Source of the DNA: Luidia sarsii
Taxonomy: Eukaryota > Echinodermata > Asteroidea > Paxillosida > Luidiidae
Direction of reading: 5' to 3'
NCBI GenBank assembly: GCA_949987565.1
Contig: OX465103.1
Location: 2,983,511-3,047,510, forward strand
Length of the DNA: 64,000 nucleotides
In this document: piece by piece, positions 47,701 through 60,700 of the stretch
Layout: the number at the start of each line of letters is the position of its first letter
Position numbering within the stretch: position 1 is the stretch's first letter
The notes under the pieces: model-generated
What the model was told of the DNA's origin: nothing
The model's input: only the letters and a program-made list of their open reading frames with translations
Database searches by the model: none
Program-made: the position numbers and the translations under genes

Positions 47701-50508
47701 AGGGTGACCCACAGGCAGGTCAGCTGCTGAAGGTCCTGGAAGGTGACCGTCTTCTCGCCTGACGTGGGGACGGGAGAAAGAAAGAGAAGGGTCTTGGTTG
47801 AGGAGACTGCTCAATCGCTTCATTGCAGCTGGTGCAAGACAGACGTATTCACTCGTGGATGGGGCATCACTGAATGGCCCACTGTGCACATTGAATATTG
47901 CCCGCTGTATCCGCACAGTCCCCGATATCGATCAGCTGAGCGCAAACCATGTGGATCACTGAATGGACCACTGAGAATAGGACCTTAGCATACACGTAAG
48001 TACTGGGACTCTTAGAAGCCCCTCCCCTTTGCCAGAGAAAATGAAGCCCAGGCAGTGTGAAGAGGGTTAGGCATCAAAAACTCTCAGGATCAAAACTCTA
48101 AAACCAACCCAAGGACTGAGAAGGAGTTGTAGTCCTTGCAATCCAATGCAACAAGTTGAGCAGCGGAATCTACTCACAGAGCTCTTTGCAGAGTAGCATC
48201 TCTGATGTGAGCAGAGCTGCTGGTGTGTAATATTCCATTAAGGCCACTACTGTGGGGTAAAGCTGCTCCATTGAGGAAAGCCTCTTCACCTACAAAAAGC
48301 GATCCAAAAAGACAGGAACCAAATAAGGAACAAAAAGAAAAAGGAAAATTGAATGAGAAGTTTTACAACACCATTCACGATCCTAACATTCAAAGTTCTT
48401 CTTCTGATGTCCACAATTCTCCATGGCCTTTCCTTAGCCAAATAACACGGCTTTAAAATGAACTGGAAACCAATTCCGAATTAAGACATCATTCATGGAA
48501 TCGTGGCTAGCCCTTAGGGGGGATGGAGTTATGACACAAAGGACACAGACGTTGCTTATTGAACACTTACGGTGTTCATCAGTTTTATTGGTTGTAAGCT
48601 ACAGTAATATGCAAGATTGTTGCAAACTGCTTACTGACTAAAATGACAAGAATGCGACTATCAAAAACTTAGGGGGGGCCAGATGTTTCGATCCTGGCCG
48701 GACCATTCTCAAAGACGGAATCTGCCTTTGAGAGGCGAAGATCGAAACATCTGACCCTCCTGATTTGTGATGGTTGTAAACTAATCCACAACCAAGGAAT
48801 TAAACCATACATTTAAAATAAACACAATGTTTAGTCCAAATGCAATTGTATTACAGTGCAAATCTGTTATTCGGCAATGCTATTGAAAATCGTGACAATA
48901 TATCAAAGTTTCAAAAAGCATCTTTCGAATAACCCCGATTCCTCTGAACCAAAATCTTCCGGTACCAGCAAACTCACCTCCATCCACATTTCCTCCGCCT
49001 TGCCCATGTTGGTGAGAAGGACGAGGGCCGTCTCCAGGAACACGGGGTCCCCGGCCAGCCCCGGGTGGTGGCAGCAGTCTCGGACCAGGGCCAGGGCCCT
49101 CTCGACGAAGCCTTCCTCCAGCAGAGCCCGGACGTACTGCGCCACCAGCCCTGGCTGGTCCGGGGGCTCCGCCGTGGCCTCAGACGACGAGGGACTGTGG
49201 CACTCAGCCAGCGTCTCACAGCCTGGTTCAGCAAAGGGAACGACCGGATAAGATTGGAAAGGTTCGCATGGTGGAAGTTCAAAGAGGAAGGTTTGCGGTG
49301 ACGCCATGTGAATCATCCCTTGTCACGAGGGGAACAACCTCCATTCAACCAGTGGTCGATTTCACCAAACCCATCGTAACTTACGATAAATCGCAGAATG
49401 ATGAGCGATGCACAGAAACCATACAGTGTATCACAACTTACGATGGGTTATCCATCGTAAGTTGAGTTACAAACTTACGATGCATGGTAAGGCTTTGTGA
49501 AATCCCCACCCCAGAAAACATAAATATTTAGCTTGGCAAAAAGAATCAAAAATATTGCAAACTGAGGCAGCTGCAGCCCCTTTTTCCAAGCAACTAGCAG
49601 CCAAAAAAGGGGAGAGAAAGAGGGTTAGAGAGGAGGGGTCATAGTCTGTGAGTCATCCAGTGTATACTGAGAGGAAATAAATCTCCAAAGGTTTCTGTTC
49701 TGGTGATGAAGTGATACAAAATTATTCCAGACTGCATACTGATTTCAATGGCCTAAATTTGAAAATCTCAACAACAAAAAATGCAGAGGGCCTGGAGATT
49801 TCGATCCTAGCAGGACCTTCCCCAAAGGGCGGAATGAAATCAACCATACCGTTTGTCAGAGAACTTGCTAGTGTCAAAATAGCAAGCCCTCTAATCTTTT
49901 CAAATTGCAATTTTGTCATCTGCGATAGGACAGAGTCTGTGGCAATTTATTTTGGGGGGGTTTTAGGGCCAGATGTTTTGAGCGTGGCAGGACCTTTTCT
50001 TAAAAGTCAGACCTCTCTCATTCTGCCTTTGAGAAAGGCTCTGCTGCGATTGAAACGTCCTGCCCGCTACACTTTTTGACATAAATTTTCAGCCCAATAA
50101 CGTACGGTAAGATTATTTTCAAACTGAAAAAAAAAAAACAATTTAAGGAAAGCTGACCGACTGGGACCTTTCCCACAAAATGGCTTTGGCTCTGGCCTCA
50201 TCTCCGTTTTCTAAAAGCTGAAAAAACGAAGGGTGAGGTTCTTCATTGACGTGGCAGCCTGGGAGGTTTTTTTGTTTGTTGTCAAAGCAAAGTCCACGGC
50301 CTCCCATTTTCATGGCCCATACTTTTCAAATGGACGAGGGACATGGAGACAAAGCCGGAGCCGGACGTTTGGAGGAGACGGCCCGCAGCTTGGCTTGGGA
50401 ATTCTCACCGTGCTCCTGGTCTTGGCCGTGGAGGCTGGCCGAGGGCGGCAGGCTCTGCTCCTGGAGGGCCACAGTCCCCGGGACTTGGGGTGATTCTACG
50501 ATGCTCAT
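41730..50508 (-). CDS. Large repeat-containing protein with ZNF654/ZNF292/RLF-like N-terminus, no zinc fingers
   Basis: Function unknown. Coding exons: 50508-50409, 49222-48978, 48289-48178, 47758-47580, 47126-41730; phases agree, 2,010 aa predicted. Residues about 50-320 look all-helical. They resemble the conserved N-terminal region of human ZNF654/ZNF292/RLF as I remember it: ALALVRDCCHHPGL, LTCLWVTLLRSQL, CVNLCLMAFQ and LSRLCLLSTFAI fall in the same order and spacing. The giant last exon also fits that family. No C2H2 zinc finger is present. Residues 392-403 are poly-Glu. About 500-940 is a PPAVSSLE octapeptide repeat. About 1,560-2,010 is basic and Ser/Pro/Lys-rich with RRYNLRMPV and RAYSLRS, suggesting a nuclear or chromatin role (inference). 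The start is the first in-frame ATG after an upstream stop, with A at -3. An N-terminal extension in unseen exons is possible, since ZNF654 has about 170 more residues there. Confidence 0.75.
44930..46250 (-). repeat. Coding 24-bp minisatellite (PPAVSSLE octapeptide)
   Basis: Around 50 in-frame 24-bp units within the last exon of the third gene. Units vary at third positions and at a few residues, such as PPAVSALE, TSAVSPLE and LAVSSLE. Two units are shortened or altered without frame loss, which supports real translation. The antisense strand is also open here but has no gene context. Confidence 0.9.
47390..47545. repeat. GATGGTGAGGATGGCGA-type repeat
   Basis: Degenerate GAT/GAG trinucleotide-rich array in the intron before the large exon of the third gene. 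Confidence 0.8.
47868..47985 (-). repeat. Fragment of the 90-bp minisatellite in the third gene
   Basis: Just over one diverged unit (CACTGAATGGCCCACTGTG, then CCGCACAGTCCCCGATATC) in an intron, again sense to the host gene. Confidence 0.8.
48600..48785. repeat. Dispersed hairpin repeat (GATCGAAACGTCAGG family)
   Basis: Contains the tail TTGCAAACTGCTTACTGACT and both arms around CAAAGACGGAATCTGCCTTTG. Lies in an intron of the third gene. Confidence 0.65.
49350..49508. repeat. Dispersed AACTTACGATGGG-type repeat
   Basis: Clearest copy of the family also seen at 7372 and 17206. A hairpin is formed by AACTTACGATGG...CCATCGTAAGTT around 49435-49462. Confidence 0.6.
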
Positions 50509-51293
50509 GCTTGTCCGATTCGGGTCGGCGTCGGACAAGGCAGAGTGGATGGGGGGCAGGACAGATTGACGAACAATCTACCTCGCTTCCATCCTTCACC
50601 TGCAGCCGATGAACAGCACAAGAAGAGACCAGTTTCAAACAGTCGCTCGGGCACCGGAATTTTGCATATATGCACACAAAAAAGCCAATTGCTTAATCCT
50701 AACCACCTCAAGCCCATCAAGTTCCGGCTGATTAAGTAGCAAGCATTAGCAAACTGCTACTGGCCAGTCCCTGTGCCAATCGCACACCAATGCATAGACA
50801 CATCCAGCTCAAATCAATCCAAATTCAACACTTTTTTTCTGGTTTAGCGCTGTTGTCTATACCACTACCAGGCAAGGTGAAGCTTGGCACAGTGTTCAGT
50901 ACCAGTGACTACCAAAACCTGTGAGCAGCCATTGAAATGTGTTGGATTCAGTCATTTCAGTATAAGTGGAACTGCAAAAAGGTCCACTTGTCTTTTATGC
51001 TGAGCAGCTACCACCCAAAAATGAGTGCAATCAGGACCATGTGAAATATGGCTTAAACAAAAAATTCACCCGAGGGAAACAATTGGGTTTTTTTCCACAC
51101 AGGTTTCGTGCTTAAGCGGTTCAGTAAACCATGGTTCAGGTCTTTGCGGCTCTGAAGGCCGGCACAAATAGACCGTTGGGCGAAGACCCGGTCCTCTCTC
51201 CTTCACGAGGCAGATAATTCAACCTCAATTTGTACGGCAGAGTGATTGCGATATATCTACCTCATGAGGCAATGAGGCTGTTTTGTTGCCTTG

Positions 51294-51440
51294 AGAGAGA
51301 GAGAGAGAGAACGACAAACACAGAGAGAGAGAGACAGAGAGAGTCAAAGAGACACAAAGCAGAGAGAAGAGGGAGAAAGAAGAGAGGGAGAGAGAATAGG
51401 GAAAGATGGATAGAGACAGAGAAGAGGGAAGAGGGTGAGA
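51294..51440. repeat. GAGA-rich simple repeat
   Basis: Purine-rich (GA)n with interruptions. The open frames over it are compositional. Confidence 0.9.
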
Positions 51441-51817
51441 ATTTCAACCTCCCCCCCAAAAAAACCATGACCTTAACACGATAAGGAAAGAGCTGAGCTA
51501 GGTGGAGAGCTAGGTGGAGAACTTCAGTTATTTTATTGCTGAAGTTTCTACCAAAATGCCATCAGAACAAAATCAATCAAGGCCATAAAAATAACAAAAG
51601 CATCATATGTTCACCCCCTTCTGCCCCGAGGAGCGATTCAACTAGTAAGAATCAATTTTGTTCCGATTTCTTTTCAACACTTGGCCAAGATATGCATTGT
51701 TGTGTTGATATCAGTTATCTACCGGTAACTAAAATGGCACCCCAAAAAGAAATTATATTTAGGGAGGACTCTGAAGAGGCCAATGAAGAACAGATAGTTC
51801 GTTAGAGTTTGAATGAT

Positions 51818-52000
51818 CGCAGTGGCTGTTATTACGGCAGTCGTCCGTGTGGTTCCCTGACTTCACAGTATTTGTCAGGATGTTTAGCTCTTGGAACCAG
51901 ACTATCAGCTAATAAACTGGTTTAACCAGCCTGCAATGCTGACGAAATACAATCAAGTCAGGGAACCACACGGACGACTGCCGTTACAACAGCCACTGCA
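51818..52000. mobile_element. Palindromic MITE, copy 3 (9-bp TSD)
   Basis: Same TIRs as 8340-8514, with exact duplication TTGAATGAT (51809-51817 and 52001-52009). Confidence 0.9.
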
Positions 52001-53153
52001 TTGAATGATACTCCCCCTTTTCAAACAATCTTGGTTAATACTGGTCTCAGTAATACAAGTGCTTGGCTTACTGTAGTGTCACACAGTCAGTATAGTTACA
52101 GCATGGAGATATAAAAACCTCAGTCAATGCTCACACAAATGTCACAGCAGCTAGGCATTTGACAAAATAATTAATTTGGCCTACATTTGGAACTGAAAAT
52201 GTTGACAAAAACAACTACCATTATTATTAGTATTAAGCATTAGTTGTCATGTATCTCTCCACTTTCATGGACATAACTATTTTTCTCATGGCTGGCAGCA
52301 TAGAAGTCTACAATGCCTGCAGTTTAATCCAGAAATATTAATATAATGTCAATTTAAAGTGTCATGCATTGTCAATGTCATTGTTCGTGAACTGGAGACT
52401 TCATATTCATAACAAACATAAACACACCATTCACTACCACAGGTTCAGGAAACGTCATGGTTTCTGGGCTGCAAGCAAGCACTAGACTACTATTGTACTA
52501 AGTACTGCCTATCTTGTTACTACTAAGGGCAGAATGACGAAAAAAAACCGCATCATACGAGGTCGATTTGAGGCTGAGCGCTGCCTTGGCTTGTGTGTAC
52601 GGGGTTCTGTTGAGCTTTTGTTGCCCTTCAAAACGTCACTGTTCAGCCCACACACCAGTGTGCGAAGTTTTTTTTTTTTGTCTTCGCGGGTTGTCACGCG
52701 TTACTCATAACCACGGCCGCCTGGTCTCTTGAGAAAAGAAACAGACCCTGGCACGGGCTCGTGCATACCTACATGAACTGTAGTCGATGCTTTCGACACT
52801 TCTGAGCGGGACCATGGGACGGAGAAACTTGGGAGAAGGAAATGCTCCCGTTCCCTCGCGTTCGTAAACATAAGCGAATCAAACGCACACACGATTCTGT
52901 GTTTGGGCTAGCACGGTACCCAATAGCGCGTATAGGAAAACGAGTGGCTATGGAGGCCCGAAGCAAAGAGCCAGACTACAACGCGCAAAAAACTAAGGAA
53001 GTCTATTACGGACACGTGTTTGGGTTTTGGTTTTTTTTTTTAGATTCGGCGCTTTTTGCAAAGATTCCAGTCCTATCCTAGCCTCTCACATTCGTGGCAT
53101 TCGAATTCCCGTGAGAGCAGGAGAATTGCTTTTTAGGGGGGCAGCTCTCACTC

Positions 53154-53283
53154 TGCCATTTTCCGGGCGACAATCGAAAATGTTCACCGCCTGTCGAGCC
53201 ACGCTTTCTTGAGTGCAATTCAAAAGACTTTCTTCTGAGGTGGCCAACTCTCCGACCAATCGGAAGCCCCGCCAGTGACGTCA
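53154..53283. promoter_or_regulatory. Promoter-like module: YY1-, CCAAT-, ETS- and CRE-like sites
   Basis: GCCATTTT (about 53155), CCAAT (53256-53260), CGGAAG, GCCCCGCC and the palindromic CRE TGACGTCA (53276-53283) cluster in the head-to-head region. Such clusters are common in TATA-less housekeeping promoters. Which gene it serves is not shown. Confidence 0.45.
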
Positions 53284-54198
53284 GGGGTGGGGGTTGGGAG
53301 GGGGAAAACCAGGAAGTGATGGCAGTGCGTGGACTACCGTACTAGTAGTGCATGTACTGTAATGTAGGTAAAGCATGTAATGTACATGTACTTGTATGAG
53401 TACATAATTGAACGTTCAGGTTGTGGCATTGCCTACATGTCGTAACTCAAGGGGAGATCGAGGGAGTCCTGTTTACATTTCCCAATTCAGCATGCTATCC
53501 GCGTCATGAAGACAGCCCTTGTGGGTTGCGTAAAATTGCGTCATCACAAAACACACCGTGACCGTGGTGCAGACTTCCGTCGATAGACCAGCGCGTAGTC
53601 GAGTGATCGTACTCGTAGTCCGAATAACTTGGACTAGAGTGATCGTACCGTCTCGGCAAGATCACCTATTTCATTGTCGTTTTGAAATTGAATCGAGCAA
53701 AGCCTGGCTATATATACCCCGTCCATCTGCTGTCTACATTGTATTGTGGCTCCATCCTTCGCAAGAAGACAAGAGTGAGTCAGCTGGAGTTTACGTAGTC
53801 TGTATCCCTTTTGGAAAGATACTTTATTTCTACACTCAGAGTACACTTAGTGTAAACTAAAACTAAAGTAAAACTACATACATGGATGATGTAGGGTGGA
53901 TCCTCCTTGGTTGGATAGAAACCTAAATCCATAAATAATTAGTAAATTAGTCCGAGTAACTTGGATCCTTACAATCGCCCTTTTTAGAGAAAACAATTAG
54001 GGGTCCCGACTCCCGACCCCTCTGGCACAACCACTTGCTGAAATAATGGACTTATTACTACAGTACAGTTTTCCCCAAAATCATGATTTTGTCAAGCATT
54101 ATGTAGCCATATACTTTGTAGAAATGTTGAAGTGCATGTATTGTACACGGCTGTCTACTAACCCTCGTCCATGACAAGTTTTGGAAAGTTTTGGGAAA

Positions 54199-54381
54199 CG
54201 CAGTGGCTGTTGTTACAGCAGTCGTCCGTGTGGTTCCCTGACTTCACAGTATTTGTCAGGACGTTTAGCTCTTGGAACCAGACTATCAGCTAATAGACTG
54301 GTTCAACCAGCCTGCAATGCTGACGAAATACAATCAAGTCAGGGAACCACACGGACGACTGCTGTAACAACAGCCACTGCG
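54199..54381. mobile_element. Palindromic MITE, copy 4 (9-bp TSD)
   Basis: Same family, with exact duplication TTTGGGAAA (54190-54198 and 54382-54390). Confidence 0.9.
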
Positions 54382-54461
54382 TTTGGGAAAAGTGTAACTT
54401 GTTTTTGGCATTTGGTTGTGGTCTACGCTCTATGGACTTTTACTGTGATCACGAGGTTAAG

Positions 54462-54607
54462 GTCTAGGGTCTGGTTTAGGGTTAGGTTTAGGGTTAAGGA
54501 TAGGGTTAAATTTTCCCATAAGGACCGAGTTGGTCACAAAGCGGTTTGGTTACGGACCGAGTTGGTCACGGACCGAATTGACTGGGACCGAGTTGGTTAT
54601 GTTGACT
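54462..54607. repeat. Telomere-like TTTAGGGTTAGG stretch plus GGACCGAGTTGGTC array
   Basis: About 45 bp of degenerate TTAGGG-type units (54465-54510) run into a short array of the GGACCGAGTTGGTC unit also seen at 10094-10250. Confidence 0.6.
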
Positions 54608-54760
54608 GACACCCCTTAGGCCTGTATAATGTACAATATAATTAAATACCGGTGACTACATGTACATGTACATGTTCATGTCTGTGATGCAAACGTGGTG
54701 CTCCCCGCTAGATAAAGATTCAGGCGTCGGAGAACTCCTGAAGTGACATCCGTCCGACCC

Positions 54761-57700
54761 ATGGCGCATCGCAGCCCCCAGACCCCGCCCACGGGCGCCA
54801 CCCTCCTCCGGCACCTGCGCTACTCCCGACTGGCCAAGCTGGCCCGGCTACTGGACCCGCCCAACGCCATGTTCCTGGACTGGCGGGGACTGGCCAGCCA
54901 AATCACCGGCAAAGATGGCTCGCCGCGGTACGGACCCGGAGAAATCGCGTAAGCATTCCCCGTTCTACATTCTAAAAAAAAATGAAAATGGAGCGGTCCT
55001 TACATTTTGATTTAGACCTGACCTTTGTCAAGGGGTAGAGAAAGAGTTCACCTTTGCCAAATTTCTTGTAAGGGCCCATATGATGTCAAGCCCAGTTGAT
55101 GCCTTCACAATTTTTTGTTTAGAATGTTTCAAGGTGACGTGATGTCTCAGTCCTTGTGATCCTTGCTCAATTTAAGCAAAGAAGATAATTAAAAAAAAGA
55201 CTTGGTAGGATTAAAACGTCAGTTCCTCTAAATTGTTTAACTCTTTCACTATTCACGATTCTGCCTTTGAGAAAGGTCCTGCTAGGATCGAAACGTCAGG
55301 CCCTCCTAATTTTTGATAACTCTTTTAGTGATATACACAAATGTAAAATTACCAAAATGCAAATCTCAAAATTTAGTGGGCCTGACGTTTCCATCCTAGC
55401 AGGACATTTCTCTTGATCTCGAGTCCTCTGGCTTCATGTACCAGCGATTTTTCTCACCTTTTCATGGCGATTTGTCAACCTGCTTTGTTATGGCGTTTTT
55501 TCGTGGGCCGGCACGCACGTCTGCAGAATTTTCGATCTGGAGTACAGAAAGCCAGGAGGGAGCCCTACCATGGTTCTCATCAGCGATTGGGGCACTGCCA
55601 ATGCCACTGTCCAGAACCTTGTGGACTGCCTGATAGACATCGGCCACCTCTCAGCTGCCGAATCAATCCTACCAGGTAAAAAAAAATAAAAAAAAAAATT
55701 GCATGTTTACCGATAATCCCTCTTTTGTGTACACTTAGAGGGAGGTTTACCCCATGACACCGTGCACGTCATCTCTTAAGAGATACATGGTGTCACCGCA
55801 AACCTCCTGCTTGGTATTCCACCGTGCAAGCCTTTAACTCTCATTTGTGTTCGCTCCCCCACTGCTCTCTGATATTTCCCCCATCCACTATCTAATCCCT
55901 ACCCAAACCCCTGCCCTTCCCTTGGATCTCACCCTGCCAGCTATCCCATTTGTCCTGCCTGTCATCCATGTCCTTGTTACTCTCCCCCTTCCTGTTTGTT
56001 TTGTCCTTGTCACTCTGCCTTTCAGAAAGGTCCTGCTAGGGTTGAAATGTCATGCGCGCCTCATTTTTGATATTCGCTTTTTGGTAATTTTGGTCAGGAG
56101 GAGTAGGTTTTTTTTCTGGGCTGCTGTACTTCCCTAGAAATCTTCACTCAAACATCGACAAATAGTTTGTTACTCGCAAGTAATACACTTTTTTTTACTC
56201 TACAGAATGGTGGAATATCCGTTGTTACCTTTTTCTACTTTCTCACCATTTGAGCTAAAACCTTCACAGGATTGCTTTTTGGGGATGTTTAATGGTTTAA
56301 CACACAAACTGTGGCAATCTTTTAACCAATGTTGTATAGGCCTTTAAGTAAGTTTAGTCAGTAAGTAAGTTTTTTTTTGCACTCAGTGCACAATGGTTTT
56401 TTTGGCACTCGCACGATGATTTGTCCTCTCATTCTGAAGGATCAACAGCTGACGTGGACCCCAAGAGGCCGGTGGATGCTTCGTCAAGGTACCAGGAAGG
56501 GTCCAGCCTCGCCGGTAACCTGGCTGCCAATGCCCCCCACTCCCTGTCCTCGGACTCCATCCAGTGGGCGAAGGACAGGGCCCAGCGGCCGGGGGCCGGG
56601 GAGTCCAGGGTAGTCTCCTCCTCCACGGACGACAGGTGGGCCACTTCACCATCCTCGCCCTACCCCCCACCCCCAGTAACCCTACCGCACCATTGCTCAA
56701 CCACCACCATCACCACCACCGCAACTACCACGAGTTACAATACCTCTTTAAGATCCTTACCGCCACCACTACCACAGCGAGGGTAATGCTCGAATACTCA
56801 TACCCCCTCCTCTTCTATCCTCACCATCCTCACAGTCCTCATCATCCTCACCATCCTCGCCACCATCACCCTCCTCTCCCTCCTCATCATCCTCACCATC
56901 CCAAATATCCTCATCATCTCCGCCATCCCCACCATCCTCACCGAGGATTCCATCGTCTCCATCCTCACCACCTCCACCATCCTCACCATCCCCACCATCC
57001 TCACCATCCTCACCATCCTCACCATCCCCACCATCCTCACCATCCTCACCATCCTCACCATCCCCACCATCCTCACCATCCTCACCATCCTCACCATCCT
57101 CACCATCCCCACCATCCTCACCATCCTCACCATCCTCACCATCCCCACCATCCTCACCATCCTCACCATCCTCACCATCCCCACCATCCTCACCATCCCC
57201 ACCATCCTCACCATCCTCACCATCCCCACCATCCTCACCATCCTCACCATCCTCACCATCCCCACCATCCTCACCATCCTCACCATCCTCACCATCCTCA
57301 CCATCCTCCCCATCCTCACCATCCTCACCATCCTCACCATCCTCACCATCCCCACCATCCTCACCATCCCCACCATCCTCACCATCCCCACCATCCTCAC
57401 CATCCCCACCATCCTCACCATCCTCACCATCCTCACCATCCTCACCATCCCCACCATCCTCACCATCCTCACCATCCCCACCATCCTCACCATCCTCACC
57501 ATCCTCACCATCCTCACCATCCTCACCATCTCCACCATCCTCCCCATCCTCACCATCCCCACCATCCTCTCCATCCTCCCCATCCTCCCCATCCCCACCA
57601 TCTCCACCATCCTCACCATCCTCCCCATCATCCCCATCCCAACCATCCCCACCATCCCCACCATCCTCACCATCCTCCCCATCCCCACCATCCTCTCCAT

Positions 57701-60700
57701 CCTCCCCATCCTCACCATCCCAACCATCCCCACCATCCCCACCATCCTCACCATCCTCCCCATCCCCACCATCCTCTCCATCCTCCCCATCCTCACCATC
57801 CCAACCATCCCCACCATCCTCACCATCCCCACCATCCTCACCATCCTCACCATCCTCACCATCCTCACCATCCTCACCATCTCCACCATCCTCCCCATCC
57901 TCACCATCCCCACCATCCTCTCCATCCTCCCCATCCTCCCCATCCCCACCATCTCCACCATCCTCACCATCCTCCCCATCATCCCCATCCCAACCATCCC
58001 CACCATCCCCACCATCCTCACCATCCTCCCCATCCCCACCATCCTCTCCATCCTCCCCATCCTCACCATCCCCACCATCCTCACCATCCCCACCATCCTC
58101 ACCATCCTCACCATCCTCACCATCCTCACCATCCCCACCATCCTCACCATCCTCACCATCCCCACCATCCTCACCATCCTCACCATCCTCACCATCCTCA
58201 CCATCCTCACCATCTCCACCATCCTCCCCATCCTCACCATCCCCACCATCCTCTCCATCCTCCCCATCCTCCCCATCCCCACCATCTCCACCATCCTCAC
58301 CATCCTCCCCATCATCCCCATCCCAACCATCCCCACCATCCCCACCATCCTCACCATCCTCCCCATCCCCACCATCCTCTCCATCCTCCCCATCCTCACC
58401 ATCCTCACCATCCCCACCATCCTCACCATCCTCACCATCCTCACCATCCTCACCATCCTCCCCATCCTCACCATCCTCACCATCCTCACCATCCTCACCA
58501 TCCTCCCCATCCTCACCATCCTCACCATCCTCACCATCCTCACCATCCCCACCATCCTCACCATCCCCACCATCCTCACCATCCCCACCATCCTCACCAT
58601 CCCCACCATCCTCACCATCCTCACCATCCTCACCATCCTCACCATCCCCACCATCCTCACCATCCTCACCATCCCCACCATCCTCACCATCCTCACCATC
58701 CCAACCATCCCCACCATCCCCACCATCCTCACCATCCTCCCCATCCTCACCATCCCCACCATCCTCTCCATCCTCCCCATCCTCCCCATCCCCACCATCT
58801 CCACCATCCTCACCATCCTCCCCATCATCCCCATCCCAACCATCTCCACCATCCCCACCATCCTCACCATCCTCTCCATCCTCCCCATCCTCCCCATCCC
58901 CACCATCCCCACCATCCTCACCATCCCCACCATCGCCACCATCCCCATCATCTCCACCATCCTCACCATCCTCACCATCCTCACCATCCTCACCATCCTC
59001 CCCATCCCCACCATCCCCACCATCCTCACCATCCCCACCATCGCCACCATCCCCATCATCTCCACCATCCTCACCATCCTCACCATCTCCACCATCTCCA
59101 CCATCTCCACCATCCATCCAACAGTTGCAATTACAGGCATAGAAAGAGCTCTCTTTGTTTGGGTACGCTTTCTTGGAGACAGATCACCTGCTTTGAGCGA
59201 AACAACGACTCTTCAGCCTCACAAGCAACGACCGGCGGGGAGCGCGGCCGACCACAGAGCGCACGAGCCCGTAGTGTCGTCATCCAATCCCGTGGAGTCA
59301 AGTGAACTGCCAGAGTTGGAGCCCAATGAGGGTATGCCCTGCGCCACTGAGCATGTTATCATTTTTGGAACCATCTCATGGAGCATGCACCATTCTGTGT
59401 TTGCTTTAAAATTGCTCGTCTAGTCGAGAAAGCACTCTATGAATTACAAACTCATTGTCATCAAGTCACCATGCATCTATGCGTGCGCTTGGCAACCGCT
59501 GCTGTACAAATCTCGGATCCACCCCTCGACCCTGTGGCTAAAACGTCTGCAGGAGTTGTGTGCTTCTCCCTTGAGGTGCCTTGTAATTATCAGCAGGCCG
59601 TCGTGCAAATCACTGAGCATTCAGTGCTAATCGCATGCAAACCCTGTTTGAATTATTTCATTGGCCCAGCAAGTCCTCTTTCTGCGGCAAGATGCCACGC
59701 ATAAGGTGCGTTGCCAATAGCGCAAATCATCGCGATCCACTTCGGTTATTTTTTAATTGGGATTTAAAAATCTATTCTCGAAGGCCGATATACTTTTCAT
59801 CAATTTTGCCGTTTGTGGACGTGGCAAAAAAATCAAGACTTTTAAAATCGCGATCCACTTTTCGATAATTTTCCTCATGGGGACACACCTATTGAGGGTG
59901 CCTTTAAGTTTTGGGCCGGTTAGCGTTACATCAAGGCTGCAGTTACTTAGTTAGTTAGTGTACCTCGTTCTCCCATTAAACTCAATTTAGATCTTCAGCA
60001 AAGTCACGGTTTTTTGAAGCCCTCCCCCCCCCCAAAGAAAGAAAAAAGTCTAATGGGATAACAACTTCAGTGAATATCTTCTCTCTCACTCGACGCAGTG
60101 ACAGAGTTCAGCTATGAGCTCCTGAGCTGCATGACGGACTCCTTCAATGAGAATCCGCTGAGCAAGGGCGGTAACTTGGTGGGAGAAGGCGGCTTCGGCA
60201 CCGTCTTCCTCGGACGATTTAGCAATGGATACGATTGTGCCGTCAAGAAGCTCAAACAGGTGAACTTTCTAATTCTTCGTCCCTCCTTATTTCCAGCCAT
60301 TTCATTGGTTTTAACAGAGGCGATGGAAAATTTATCGTCAGGATCGATACATCAACAGGGCCTCTATTTTTTCTGGGTTTTTTTTCTGCCAAGATTTGTT
60401 TAGTAATATACAAAAATGTTGCAAACTGCTTATTGTCTAAAATTACCAAAATGCAAATCTAAAAATTTAGTGGGCCTGACGTTTTTTATCCTAGCAGGAC
60501 CTTTCTCAAAGGCAGAGATAATAATTTGTTGTCTATTAATCATTGATAATAATTTGATAATTTTAATGATTCATAATAAGTTGATAATTCATAATAATGT
60601 TAAAAATTCAGTCATGAAATGAAGATAATCAAAGAAATTCACTTACAAAAAACCTCTCATTATTTCTTGGCTTATCTTGGCACAGAGTGTTTTCCAGGCC

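Larger units (their letters stand above)
50509..54760. other. Head-to-head intergenic region, third gene and IRAK4
   Basis: Between the divergent start codons lie probable 5' UTR or non-coding exons (50509-50600), a GA-rich simple repeat (51294-51440), two 9-bp-TSD MITEs, a CCAAT/CRE-like module near 53.27 kb and a telomere-like stretch near 54.49 kb. No open frame here resembles a known protein. Confidence 0.5.

Noticed and set aside
50509..50720. Upstream coding extension of the third gene's first exon
   Set aside because: The frame meets a TAG just upstream (about 50560), and the other frames show no similarity to the expected N-terminal region.
56564..59305. Frames of 780-913 codons over the CACCATCC satellite
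   Set aside because: Three frames on two strands are all open because the unit is 9 bp with no stop. The real gene splices across it.
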